Origin: Camillea tinctor
Taxonomy: Eukaryota; Ascomycota; Sordariomycetes; Xylariales; Xylariaceae
Assembly: GCA_022578605.1 (NCBI GenBank)
Contig: MU394084.1
Span: forward strand, 62,001 to 126,000
Direction: 5' to 3'
Length of the DNA stretch: 64,000 bases
The notes under the pieces were generated by a model. The model saw only the letters and a list, made by a program, of their open reading frames with translations, ran no database searches and was not told the origin of the DNA. Below are positions 24,805 through 34,600 of this stretch, in pieces (the stretch's first letter is position 1; each line of letters starts with the position of its first letter). The translations under genes and the position numbers were made by a program.

Positions 24805-24866
24805 GGACCACCCAAGGACCATCCAAGACCACCTAGAACCAGCCAGGACCACTCAAGACAGGCTGA
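24805..24866. repeat. Degenerate ~11-bp tandem repeat (GGACCACYCAA)
   Basis: Five to six imperfect units such as GGACCACCCAA, GGACCATCCAA, GACCACCTAGAA and GGACCACTCAA in a row. It lies in gene-free sequence. It explains the repetitive open frames seen here in several reading frames. Confidence 0.6.
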
Positions 24867-25473
24867 CGGATTTGGTGGGTTGGGCGGGACCTGATAAAAT
24901 CGCGGTGGTCGGGGCCACAGACCAGTGACTTATACAAGAGGGAGGGTTCTTCACGGCGCCAACGGAAATGATATGGGATGTGACAAGAAACGAGAGTTGC
25001 GATTCCTCGTAGCGCCAAGCTAGGGGGTGGTTATGATGAAGCCAGAATCATAAGATCGACCATTACACCTACCAAGACCAAGCAGGAAGTGAATACGAAG
25101 GGCTTGAGAAACAATGTTGGAACTCTGCAGCATCTCATCTTACCCTTTAGACGAGGAGGCTGGGGATTGGCCAACCAAGTGGATGAGGGTCGTTTCCACT
25201 GTGTGTATCTGACTAGATACTACAACTTATACACTACACTACACTACAACCTAGTTAGTGTGTAGAGCTGGTGCAATCTCGATGAACGAGTGCTACGCAA
25301 AACCCGCAAATCATGAAGCGAAAATGACAGATAGCCGGGATGACGATCCCCGGGAATCAAACGCAGGAGGCAGGATTTGGCAGGCAGGAAAAAAGCAAGG
25401 AATAATTAAAACAGGTTGGACGGACAGGGCGGGATTCGTAACAGTATTGGGGGGGGATGATGATACATATGAT

Positions 25474-25496
25474 GCAGGTTCTGCAGGTTCTGCAGC
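25474..25496. repeat. Short repeat GCAGGTTCT, about 2.5 copies, followed by a GA tract
   Basis: GCAGGTTCTGCAGGTTCTGCAG, then 40 bp later a (GA)n run at about 25534-25553. Non-coding simple sequence. Confidence 0.6.
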
Positions 25497-26820
25497 TTAT
25501 TAGTGGGAACAAGGGGAAAAGGGAAGAGAAAAGAAGAGAGAGAGAGAGAGAGATGTTTGAAGCTGTGACGGAAGAAAGGCAGATGGGCACAGACGGAGAA
25601 AACAGGGCTGGCGGACGGACTCCAGCTTTTACGAGGTGAAATGGGGCCGGCAGGGGACTTTTCGGCAGCTTCTTGCAGGTGGCAAAGGAACAAGAAGAAG
25701 AAAAAAAAAGGAAATAATGAATCCCAAGCGAGTTTGGGAATAAAACAACAGCCATTAACCTGGAACAACCTGCAGGCTTAGGTACACTAGGTTAAGGTTC
25801 GTTTGTGGTGGGTGCGGAACATGAAATTGGAATTGCAATGGAAATTCAGGTACGTGATAAGTAGCTCTCCGACGGAAACTACATGGTATTGCTGATTGGA
25901 CTACATACAACTTACATGTAGCTGAATACGCGGCAGCAACTTACTTCGACTTACATCGACCTACATCCATTCAATGGCAGATCAGAATCAGAATAGGTAC
26001 TACACTATACAAACTTAGTTTGGTTACCTACCTACCTAGGTAGGCAAGTACTTACGTTTGAAACGCACAGTATCCAATTGATAGTGGAGAAGGGGGTTTA
26101 AACTTTGCACTACACTAGAGTATTAACCTGTCTTTACCAGCCACTTGGGAGGATATACGTCAGGTGCTAAAGGTTAGGTATTTTTTTTTCCCTTTCTTCT
26201 GACACTCTGACCAGCTATGGCTCTCAATTTCACCCGTGACACCAAAGAAAAAAAGACGGAGCTGGGAGGAAGGGGGGATAGATTTGTCGATCTGAGCGTC
26301 AAGAGAGAGAATGCGAAACGGGAAAAAACAAAGTGAGAAAAAGAGGTTGGTGCTTCGTAAACCTAGCAATAGCAATAGCGTACCCTACCATTTTTACCTA
26401 CCTACCCCTACCTATCCCCCTAGTAATTACCTACCTAGGACCTAGCTGTATCTATGGCTAGGCTGGGCAGGCTGGGGGCGATACGCAGCATCAATGTGTA
26501 GCGTAGTAGCGTAGGACACTAGTGAAAGGGGTGGACCCTGCTTAGCGTCCCCACCGCGTGTGGGCCACTTCCTCATGGTCGAACACCCCCAGCACCCTAA
26601 ACCTGTTTCGGCGGGGGATAAACAGAAAACGCCGAGGGGCCCCACTGGAGTAAACAAGCCAGTATCACCATGATCCCTGCCACCTGACCGGGCCACGCCC
26701 ATGTCCCCATAACAAACAGTGGCAGCACTGCTCCGGCCGGGCTCTGGCTCCCCTATTTCATAACCGCCAATAATCGCTGCTGCCACTTCACCTCCGTTCT
26801 TCCTATTTGATACCATTCCT

Positions 26821-27038
26821 ATCTCTAAAGCAAAACCCAAAACAACTCATCAAGACCCAACAGTCCCACCGCTTTTCTTTATACCTCTTTTTGTTCCTGC
26901 TCTTCATCTATCTTCTGTAAGAAAGAAAGATTCGAGTTTGGAAGCGTTGTGTTATAACTCCGCTTCGTTCTCTCTTCCTTTCCCACAGATCAACCAAAGA
27001 AGAGCAAGAGGAATCTTCTTGAGCTTCCTTTCGCCTAG
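26821..27038 (+). promoter_or_regulatory. hex1 5' leader with a probable leader intron
   Basis: A CT-rich stretch (about 26830-26917) leads to a donor GTAAGA at 26918. Two good acceptors follow: TTTCCCACAG ending at 26988 and CTTTCGCCTAG ending at 27038. The second opens directly into the long coding frame upstream of the core HEX1 exon; the first would leave a TAG (27036-27038) in that frame. There is no ATG between 26704 and 27372, so the leader supplies no obvious start codon for the long form. Confidence 0.5.
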
Positions 27039-28294
27039 TTCGAAAGGTTGTCGAGGAGAGTACTCTACGAGGTCGCCAACCTGGACTTTGAAGCCCGCGT
27101 TCCCGTTCCCTTTAGCATCTTCCCTCGCACATACAAGGAAGCCGAGGCTGAGACCACCACCAAGACTCACGAAGAGATTGAAATCGATCTCCCGTTTAAA
27201 GAGCACAAAGCCGGACGGGAAGGTCAATACTCTTCTACCACTGCCCTAGCACAGCTTCCTCCGCGACGAGAGCAACGCTTCAGCGAAGAAGAGGTCCGTA
27301 TAACGCGTGAAGAAGAACGTTACCGCCGTCCCGGTGTCCACAGCGAGCACTTTGAGTTCAGGTGAGTAAAAGAAATGATTTCTGAAATGTTCGATATTTT
27401 TTTGGGTTCCTTTTTTTTCTTTCCTATTCCCATCCCATCCTATTCTATATAACCAGAATTTGGTCTGTGTTTGTTTGTGTGTGTTTTTGTTGGAAGCCCA
27501 TGATCACCACCGTGCGTTGTACGCCAACACAACTATTCGGGAGCTCTCACCACCAAGTGGCCCAAGCAGTTTGCACACCGCGCCAGCTCGGCTGGCTTTT
27601 GGATGGGGAACTGCAAGACATGGCACCAGTGGGAGAGCGAGAATGGGGCGGGCGATCGATCGGATGGGGACGGAGCAGGCAAGCGATGAGAATTCGCACT
27701 GTTGGTCCTTTTGGTACCCAACAGGCCTCGAACCAATCCGGCTCGGACACCCCCCTGCCCTCTCATTTCCCTGCTGGATCCCCTCGGGGACGCTTGGACA
27801 CGGTTGTCGAGCTGGTTGTTGATCCCAGAGCATCGTCCCGCACCAAAACATTGCAAGCTAACATAAGCCTCGTTTTTCCAGGCCTTCGACTTCTCACCAC
27901 GAGAGTAAACATCACCACCACAAGCCCTCTCACAGTCACTCTGAGACTATCATCAAGTTCGAACACAACCACAACAAGGACCACCACCATCACCACCTTC
28001 CCCATCTTCACCACCACAAGCACCACGAGCACAAGGCTCCCTACCCTGAGTTCAGCCCCATTGACGAGATCGAGCGCGAATATCGCTCTCGTGTCCAGCC
28101 CACTTACAAGGAAGAGTCTTCTGTAAGCGGTACCACCGTCGACTTCCCTGTCCACAGACCCTCTTCGTCGTACAGCGACAAGTTCGAGTCCACCGACGAG
28201 ACTATCGACGCACCCAGGCCACTTGCTGCCACCCACAAGGACACGACAATTGTCGAGGAGATCATTGAGTATCCTCGCCACCGCCGTTCTTCAA
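27039..28294 (+). CDS. hex1: N-terminal extension exons of the long HEX1 form
   Basis: Two exons of clear coding character: 27039-27361 (ends GAG TTC AG before GTGAGT) and 27882-28294, separated by a 520-bp intron ending CTAAC...TTTCCAG. They join in phase (AG+G gives Arg). From 28294, a consensus donor GTAAGT can splice to 28406 in phase with the HEX1 core, giving RRSSSNHHSIREGI. The first exon reads VLYEVANLDFEARVPVPF and is Glu/Arg-rich. The second is strikingly His-rich (dozens of His between about 27897 and 28035), then acidic and Ser-rich. Third positions favour C/G, as in the core. The oddity is that no ATG occurs in frame anywhere in these exons before 28312, so initiation must be on an unseen upstream exon or at a non-AUG codon. 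It could instead be a translated leader with regulatory use. Confidence 0.6.
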
Positions 28295-28311
28295 GTAAGT
28301 CAACACCTACC

Positions 28312-28986
28312 ATGGGATATTACGACGACGCAGGTTTGTTGTACCCACTGCGTGTCCTGTATATCAGGTCGTGCTAACCCATCTTTTTTCTTCCTCTTCT
28401 CACAGGCAACCACCACTCCATTCGCGAAGGAATTCACAAAATGGCCGACCGTCTTCTTCACTCTGACTCCGTGGAGGTCATCCGCGAGGGACACCACTCT
28501 CCCACCGGGTCCCGCGGCTCTGCTGCCGGCTCCAATGCCGTCCCCAACACCGTCACCATCCCATGCCACCACATCCGCATGGGCGATATCCTGATGCTCC
28601 AGGGCCGTCCCTGCCAGGTTATCCGCATCTCCACCTCGTCCGCCACTGGCCAGCACCGCTACCTCGGTGTTGACCTGTTCACCAAGCAGCTTCACGAGGA
28701 GTCTTCTTTCGTCTCCAACCCTGCCCCCAGCGTTGTCGTCCAGACTATGCTCGGCCCCGTCTTCAAGCAGTACCGCGTCCTTGACATGCAGGATGGTACC
28801 ATCGTCGCCATGACCGAGACTGGCGATGTCAAGACTGGCATCCCCGTCGCCGACCAGGGTGGTCTCTGGTCGCGTCTGTCCGCTGCCTTCAACACTGGCC
28901 ACGGCAGCGTCCGCGTTCTCGTCCTGAACGACAGCGGCCGTGAGCTCGTCGTCGACATGAAGGTCGTCCACGGCTCCCGCCTGTAA
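28312..28986 (+). CDS. hex1: HEX1, Woronin body major protein (short form)
   Basis: Exons 28312-28333 and 28406-28986 (72-bp intron, GCTAAC branch, ends CACAG) encode 200 residues starting MGYYDDAGNHHSIREGIHK. The conserved core runs from NTVTIPCHHIRMGDILMLQG to the end and has the eIF5A-like two-barrel fold known for this family; the Lys hypusination loop of eIF5A is absent. The last three residues, SRL, form a PTS1 signal, matching the known import of HEX1 into peroxisomes. There it self-assembles into the crystalline core of Woronin bodies that plug septal pores after hyphal wounding. Neurospora HEX1 is 176 residues, so this one is slightly longer, mainly in a Ser/Gly-rich stretch (about residues 45-58). 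The very strong C-ending codon use suggests high expression. The start codon of this form lies inside the intron of the long form, and both donors share one acceptor. Confidence 0.95.
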
Positions 28987-29853
28987 ATCAATTCATCTCA
29001 TGTGGGAAAAGAACAATGTGTTGGAATTAACGATGTACGGAATCTAACGGTGTTGATTTTCGCATGACTTTTTTGGGGGGTCCGTTCCTTTTTCTCTATT
29101 GGTTATTAATGATTGGCGTCGTGGTCGATCGCAAGATTGCCCTTCCAAGATCTGTCACGCAGCTACGGGATAATTAAAAAGGGGAGGAATTGAGGATGAA
29201 TATGGGTTCACTGTCCTGTTACAGTAGATTAGACTAGCTCCTGTATATGGTTGGTAATGCAATTCGTCGGTGTTGTTGTCTTATAACTTTCTCATGATCT
29301 TGCATCTTGATGTGTCTTGTGCTTATGCTTATGCTTGTGACTTGTGTATACATACTATCTTCTCGTATCTCATTTCAATTTAGTATTGACTTTTTGTATC
29401 TTTCTAGTCTACTTCCTTCATCCTTATTCAATGTTCTTACTAAACCCAATTGATATTCTAAGCTTTCTCGGACATCAAGGTTCTCTCCTTTGAGTACCTT
29501 TGTGTAAGTTTATCTCCAACTTTGGAGCACTTTTTGGTCTTATGTAGGTCTCAGGCCAAGCAAATGGTGTTATCCCTTTCCCCTCTCACGCATTGATTGG
29601 TAACTTGATAACGATTGCATAGGAACCGTTCTCGCACCACCGACTTTTAAAGTCACCTTCTAATCCTGGCTGGTATCATAGATATGCAGTTCTGAATATG
29701 ACGGCTGGTAATATATACGTATAACCTACATAACTCATAACCATACTTTATCTATCTACAACTAAGCGGATCATTCATTATCTATTCGTCTATATACATA
29801 CGAACGTGATATATACTCATCCCTCGTGATAATACTACAATTCATCACCTAGA
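28987..29853. other. Spacer between hex1 and the bleomycin hydrolase gene
   Basis: Contains the hex1 3' flank (T-rich, AATTAAAAAG-like strings near 29172) and the promoter of the next gene. TA-rich sequence around 29710-29815 precedes the 29854 start. No open frame of note. Confidence 0.6.
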
Positions 29854-31659
29854 ATGGACGCGCAGACATCTAAGGTCTCGCCGGAGATAGCTTCTTGTGA
29901 GAAAGCTGTCCCGGATCGCCTGGCGTCACTGTCGATAGAATCTGACTGTTCGGATGACGACTTCGTCCACGTCGATAACAAAGATACTAGTGAGAAAAAC
30001 AATCCGAATTGCTTCTTGGATCGAGAACCGGAAGGCCTCGCCGTGGGATTGACCAAAGATTGGCAGTCGAAGTTGCTGCAGGATCCTAAGAACCGGTTCG
30101 CCGTCCCTCTCTCTTCCTCCCTCCCCCTTTTATTATATCAACTCGCTGTTTCTGTTTTCTTTACTCCTTCTCTCGCTTGAACGAAAGTTTGTCTCTCGTG
30201 ATTCCTCTGAAAAAAAAAAACCCCTTCTTTTCATACTGCACCTATCTATCTACCCGATCCCTCATCCAAGAAACCCGTAACCATTCGCTAACTCCCATCC
30301 TCCTCCCCCCTCCCCCTCAGACTCGCCCTCTCCGCCCTCAGCAGCGCCAACCCACGGGACGTTCTCTCCTCGCGCGCCTCCCGCATCGCCGACCAGCACA
30401 TCTTCAACGTGCGCATCCCGCTCGAAGGCAGCCCAGCGACCAACCAGCGCTCCTCGGGGCGCTGCTGGCTCTTCGCGAGCACGAACGTGTTCCGCGTCGC
30501 GCTCATGCGGCGCTACGAGCTGCGCGACTTCGAGCTCTCCCAGGCGTACCTGTTCTTCTGGGACAAGCTCGAGAAAGCGAACTACTTCCTCGAGAACGCC
30601 ATCGCCACCGCGGGCGAGGATCTGGACAGCCGCCTGGTCCAGCGCTTGTTCGCGGACCCCGCCAGCGACGGCGGCCAGTGGGACATGGTCTGCAACCTGG
30701 TCCGCAAGTACGGCCTCGTGCCCCAGACCCTGTACCCGGACGCGTGGAACGCGCGCTCCAGCGCGGTCCTGGACTACGTCGTCGTCGGCAAGCTGCGCGA
30801 GTACGCGCTCGCGCTGCGGCGCCTGCTATCCCGCGAGAATGCGTCTCCCGCCGCCCTGCGCGCCGCCAAGGAGGCCATGCTCCGCGACATCCACGCCGTG
30901 CTCACCCTGGCCCTGGGGCCCCCGCCCTCCACCACCGCGCCCTTCGTGTGGGAGTACGTCGATGCGGCCGGCGCGCCACGACGCGTGAGCAAGACCCCGC
31001 TCGAGTTCGCGCGCGGGATCAATACCGCCCGCAGTGCCAGCCCGAGGGACGATGTGTTGGACACGTACGTCTCCCTCGTGCACGACCCCCGCCACCACCC
31101 CCTCGCCCGCCTCACCGTCGACCGCCTCGGCAACGTGGTCGGCGGCCGCGGCGTCTCGTACGTGAACGTGGATATGGCGACGCTGAAGCGCGCGTGCGCC
31201 GACATGCTGCGCGCCGGCAAGCCGGTGTTCTTCGGCTGCGACGTGGGCAAGTTCAGCAGCAAGGAGGAGGGGCTCATGGACCTGGAGCTGTTCGACTACG
31301 GGCTCGGGTTCGGGGTCGATATGTACCGGAGCAGCGGCAGAGAAGGGGGGCTGGATAAAGAGGCGAGGCTGAGGGTTGGAGAGTCGGCGATGACGCATGC
31401 TATGGTGCTGACGGGGGTGCATGTCGCGGAGGAGGAGAAAGGAGAGGGGGACGAGAGGTATGTTCGCTGGAGAGTGCAGAATAGCTGGGGTGCCGAGGTG
31501 GGGGATAAGGGCTGGTTCCTCATGAGCGATGCTTGGATGGATGAGTTTGTCTACCAGGCTGTCGTTGACCCGCAGTTCCTGGCTCAGGAGGTCAAGGATG
31601 TACTGAAGCAGGAGCCTGTCGTGCTGCCGCTTTGGGATCCTATGGGTAGTTTGGCTTAG
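29854..31659 (+). CDS. Bleomycin hydrolase / cysteine aminopeptidase (peptidase family C1B)
   Basis: Exons 29854-30095 and 30321-31659 (225-bp intron with CTAAC branch, polypyrimidine tract and CCTCAG acceptor) give 526 residues. The donor is a weak GTTCGC, but the join restores NRLALSALSSANPRDVL, as expected for the family. Papain-type catalytic residues are visible: C129 in NQRSSGRCWLFAS, H440 in MTHAMVLTG and N468 in VQNSWGAE. The C-terminus PLWDPMGSLA matches the conserved tail that reaches into the active site in yeast Lap3/Gal6 and governs aminopeptidase trimming. Family role: a cytosolic homohexameric barrel protease that removes N-terminal residues, including from homocysteine thiolactone and bleomycin-type substrates. 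The N-terminal ~75 residues are acidic and Ser-rich (SIESDCSDDDFVHVD) and longer than in yeast. The second exon is much richer in GC than its surroundings. Confidence 0.93.
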
Positions 31660-34600
31660 GGAAGGTTAGGTACACCTAATACGGGCAGGTTCTGTTAGAA
31701 GGTAAGGGTAGATTGTGCTGGTCCGCGTTAGGAATAGACGAGACTAAGGTTTTACGATATTTAGGAAACTTAAGGAATCATGGAAGCTGGATTCATGGGA
31801 ACAGAATGTGGTTTTCTTTTTCTTAGGTCTCTCTGGTGGGTGTTGTAAAGGGGATTATATGTGTGAAGGTATAGCTTATCTACAAGATTGGTTATATACG
31901 TGAAGTCATTATGAATACTACATTAACATGCTCTTTATCTTTGTCGACTTATATATGAGGCAATTTCAAGTCTTCTACTTGCTTAGATATATGTTAACTA
32001 GGTCTTGATATTATCGTAGTCTTCGAGTCTTAAAGGCCTTGTTGATTCCAGGCATAATCCAGAGGGAGGACTCATTGCTTTATCAACTAGGAATGGCTCT
32101 ACGTTGATGCTTCATATCGGAAAACCAACAAGTTAATGTATGTATATGGAAACGTGCTATATAATAGGAATAAAACACAGAATCAGGTGTGTTATATTTC
32201 TTCCTTGCCCTTGGTGCTATTTAGCCCAGAATACCTACTTATATGGAAAAGAATCTAGTACGGGTAGCATATGTTGGTGTTAAGGAGGAGTACCATATCA
32301 CGTATTTTCTCCCTAGTGGCACATCAAGAACTATCTGAAATGACCTATTTGATAACGGCTTGAGATGGAATATCAGGATCCTCTAAAGTGCCATGGATTA
32401 GGAAGCGGTACGATTTACGAGGCTGCTTGTGATAACCTTCATGAGCCTCCTAAGACAGTTGTCAGGGACATTTACGGGGAGGTTTATTTTCTAAAGCTTT
32501 TACACTTGATTATTGACTTTCACGACTACGGATTATCTAAGGCTCGGGTCCTTATAAGATATGGCGTTTGGGAAACGTGATACTCCTGGTGTAGAAAAGA
32601 AAATCAGATCTAAAAGGCTCTTCGTCCTATCCTTCAACCAAGGGTATTCAATCTCCGTCGCTAGTAATCAATTATGAAAGCCTGTTCCGTTCATGTTTGA
32701 TTATGTTGGAGAGACTTAGGTGGATATCTGTCAGATATTTACTAAACTGTATATATGGCAAGTGAATCGAAGACATTCTAACAGTTGCGTATTAATCATG
32801 GACTAAACATATCTCATCTCTAGTAGAGCAGTTCATACGTTGTCCCGTGCTTACTAGTCCTACCAAGAGTTATGACTCTTCGAAGGCGGTATTTCTCAGG
32901 CTTCAGGTGTCAATTTACACTCCAACCTGTGAGAATGGATAAGCCGTTGTGTAGGTAGGTAAGAGTGTGCAAATAATCCCGCCCAACCATCGAGTATCTC
33001 AGCCTAGAACGTCATGTGTCCTAAATGTCAGCATTCTACAAATGTCTAACATCATTCTGATTCACATCAATCAATATTCGCCTCTCCCGTATCCGGGTAT
33101 GCTAACCGGTTACCGCTCACAAGGCTATGTCGCGCTGATGCTGAGACATATCGTCGCTTCATACTTCTCTTCTCGATACACACTACTAAAATATCAAGGC
33201 AACTGGATGCCTCAATAAAATCTCTTCTCGCTTATAGAAACCAAACCCCGGCCATCATTCCTTGGATGAAAGGCTCGTGACACTAAAAAACTGCGTTTTC
33301 AAATTCCAAGACTAAGCAAGGGCGCTTTGGGGTGGTTAGACTGGTAGTTCTGGTGCCCGAGCGTTTCAAGCACTCCAAAGTCAAGATGGTTCAACAGGAC
33401 ATAAGCACACATATATCATCGTATTAATCCCTCTCCCCTCCTCTCCTGTGATCTCTCATCGCTATTTTTAAAAAGGGGCGGGCCGGTAACACACGAACAA
33501 ACTCACGCCGTGCCTCACCTCACCGCCGCCCTGCTATGCGTGTCACCTGAGAATCCGAATCGCCCGATCTACTACGCAGGGTAAGGCAAGAAAGGATAAC
33601 GGGTAGACGTAGAGCACACAACTTACTTAGGAGAAGTATGGAGTAGGTATACACCACATGACTACAACATATCACAGCACAGCACAGCACACACGCCTCT
33701 CCCCCCTTTACACCTCGCCTCGTACACAGCTTCCCACAGGACGGGAGGGACTAAGGGAAACAACGCACGTACCTCGCACAACAAACAGTTTTCTCCTCGT
33801 CACCACCCTCGTTGGTAAGACAATAGGGGAAGGGAGCTAACGACTTTCGAAGCTGACAGGTGAAGGTAGGCAGGTACGAGTTACTGTTGGTTTTACATGC
33901 GCTGAGTGCGGATCGAAGGAAAATAACTCTATTGCTGTGTTCCCCCCTTTTCATTCATATTTTGACTACTATGGAATTCTAGCCCCCTTTCTCAGGTTAT
34001 ACTGTACCTTCGTTGCACGTTCCCCTACCACAAGTCACCTTTAAGCTTGATTCCATTTTTCTTCCCCCTTTCTATCCCCCCTCTCTCTTTCTCTCTCTTT
34101 CCGTCTGCACACAGTCTAGGTAAAAGTCTCTAGCTCAAGCCTTAAGTTTCCAAGGCTTCGCAAACCAGGCATCGCAGTAGTAGTGGAGAATCCCACGTGA
34201 CCTGCAAAACCACGTAAGTTAGGTTATAGCTGTAGAATCCCAAGGAGAAGAAGAGAAGGGGAAAAATACAAAGAAGGAAAGGGGGGGTTCTAGGCATCAT
34301 CGGATACGCTAGGCGATGCTATGCGATGCGATGTAGAGAGCGGGAAGACAAGGGGAGCAGCCTGCCGCTGTCTTGTCTTCCTTTGCTTGTTCTGGTATGC
34401 TGTAATACCGAAGCACATGTCATGTCATGATGCTGTCCCACGACGGTGTGAATGACAGGCCGTCGTCCTACGCATTGTCCACCTCTATTCATACAATACT
34501 TCCAACCTACATACCACCTCTTTCACCACCGTTCGTTTAGGCTCGGTGTTTGCTCATCCAATTATTATTTCATTCTTCCCTAGATTACATTCCCCTCTTC

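Larger units (their letters stand above)
18180..26820. other. Gene-free region of about 8.6 kb
   Basis: No frame on either strand shows protein-like composition or joinable exons. The longest open frame (about 20493-20993, minus) is Pro/Lys-rich chance translation of simple sequence. The region includes G runs, a GA-repeat near 25534-25553, a CTGCAGGTT repeat near 25474-25496, a degenerate GGACCACCCAA repeat near 24805-24866, and TACCTACCTAGG-type words near 26028-26045 and 26396-26445. The right end is the hex1 promoter. No transposase, reverse transcriptase or terminal repeats were recognised. Confidence 0.55.

Noticed and set aside
27460..27851. Overlapping frames on both strands inside the 520-bp hex1 intron
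   Set aside because: The interval is bounded by a GTGAGT donor and a CTAAC...TTTCCAG acceptor that restore the hex1 frame; the translations have no protein-like features.
33309..33366. tRNA-like hairpin with CTTTGG/CCAAAG ends and a TTTCAAG loop
   Set aside because: Only about 57 nt long, with an imperfect T arm and no proper anticodon arm, so not a tRNA gene.
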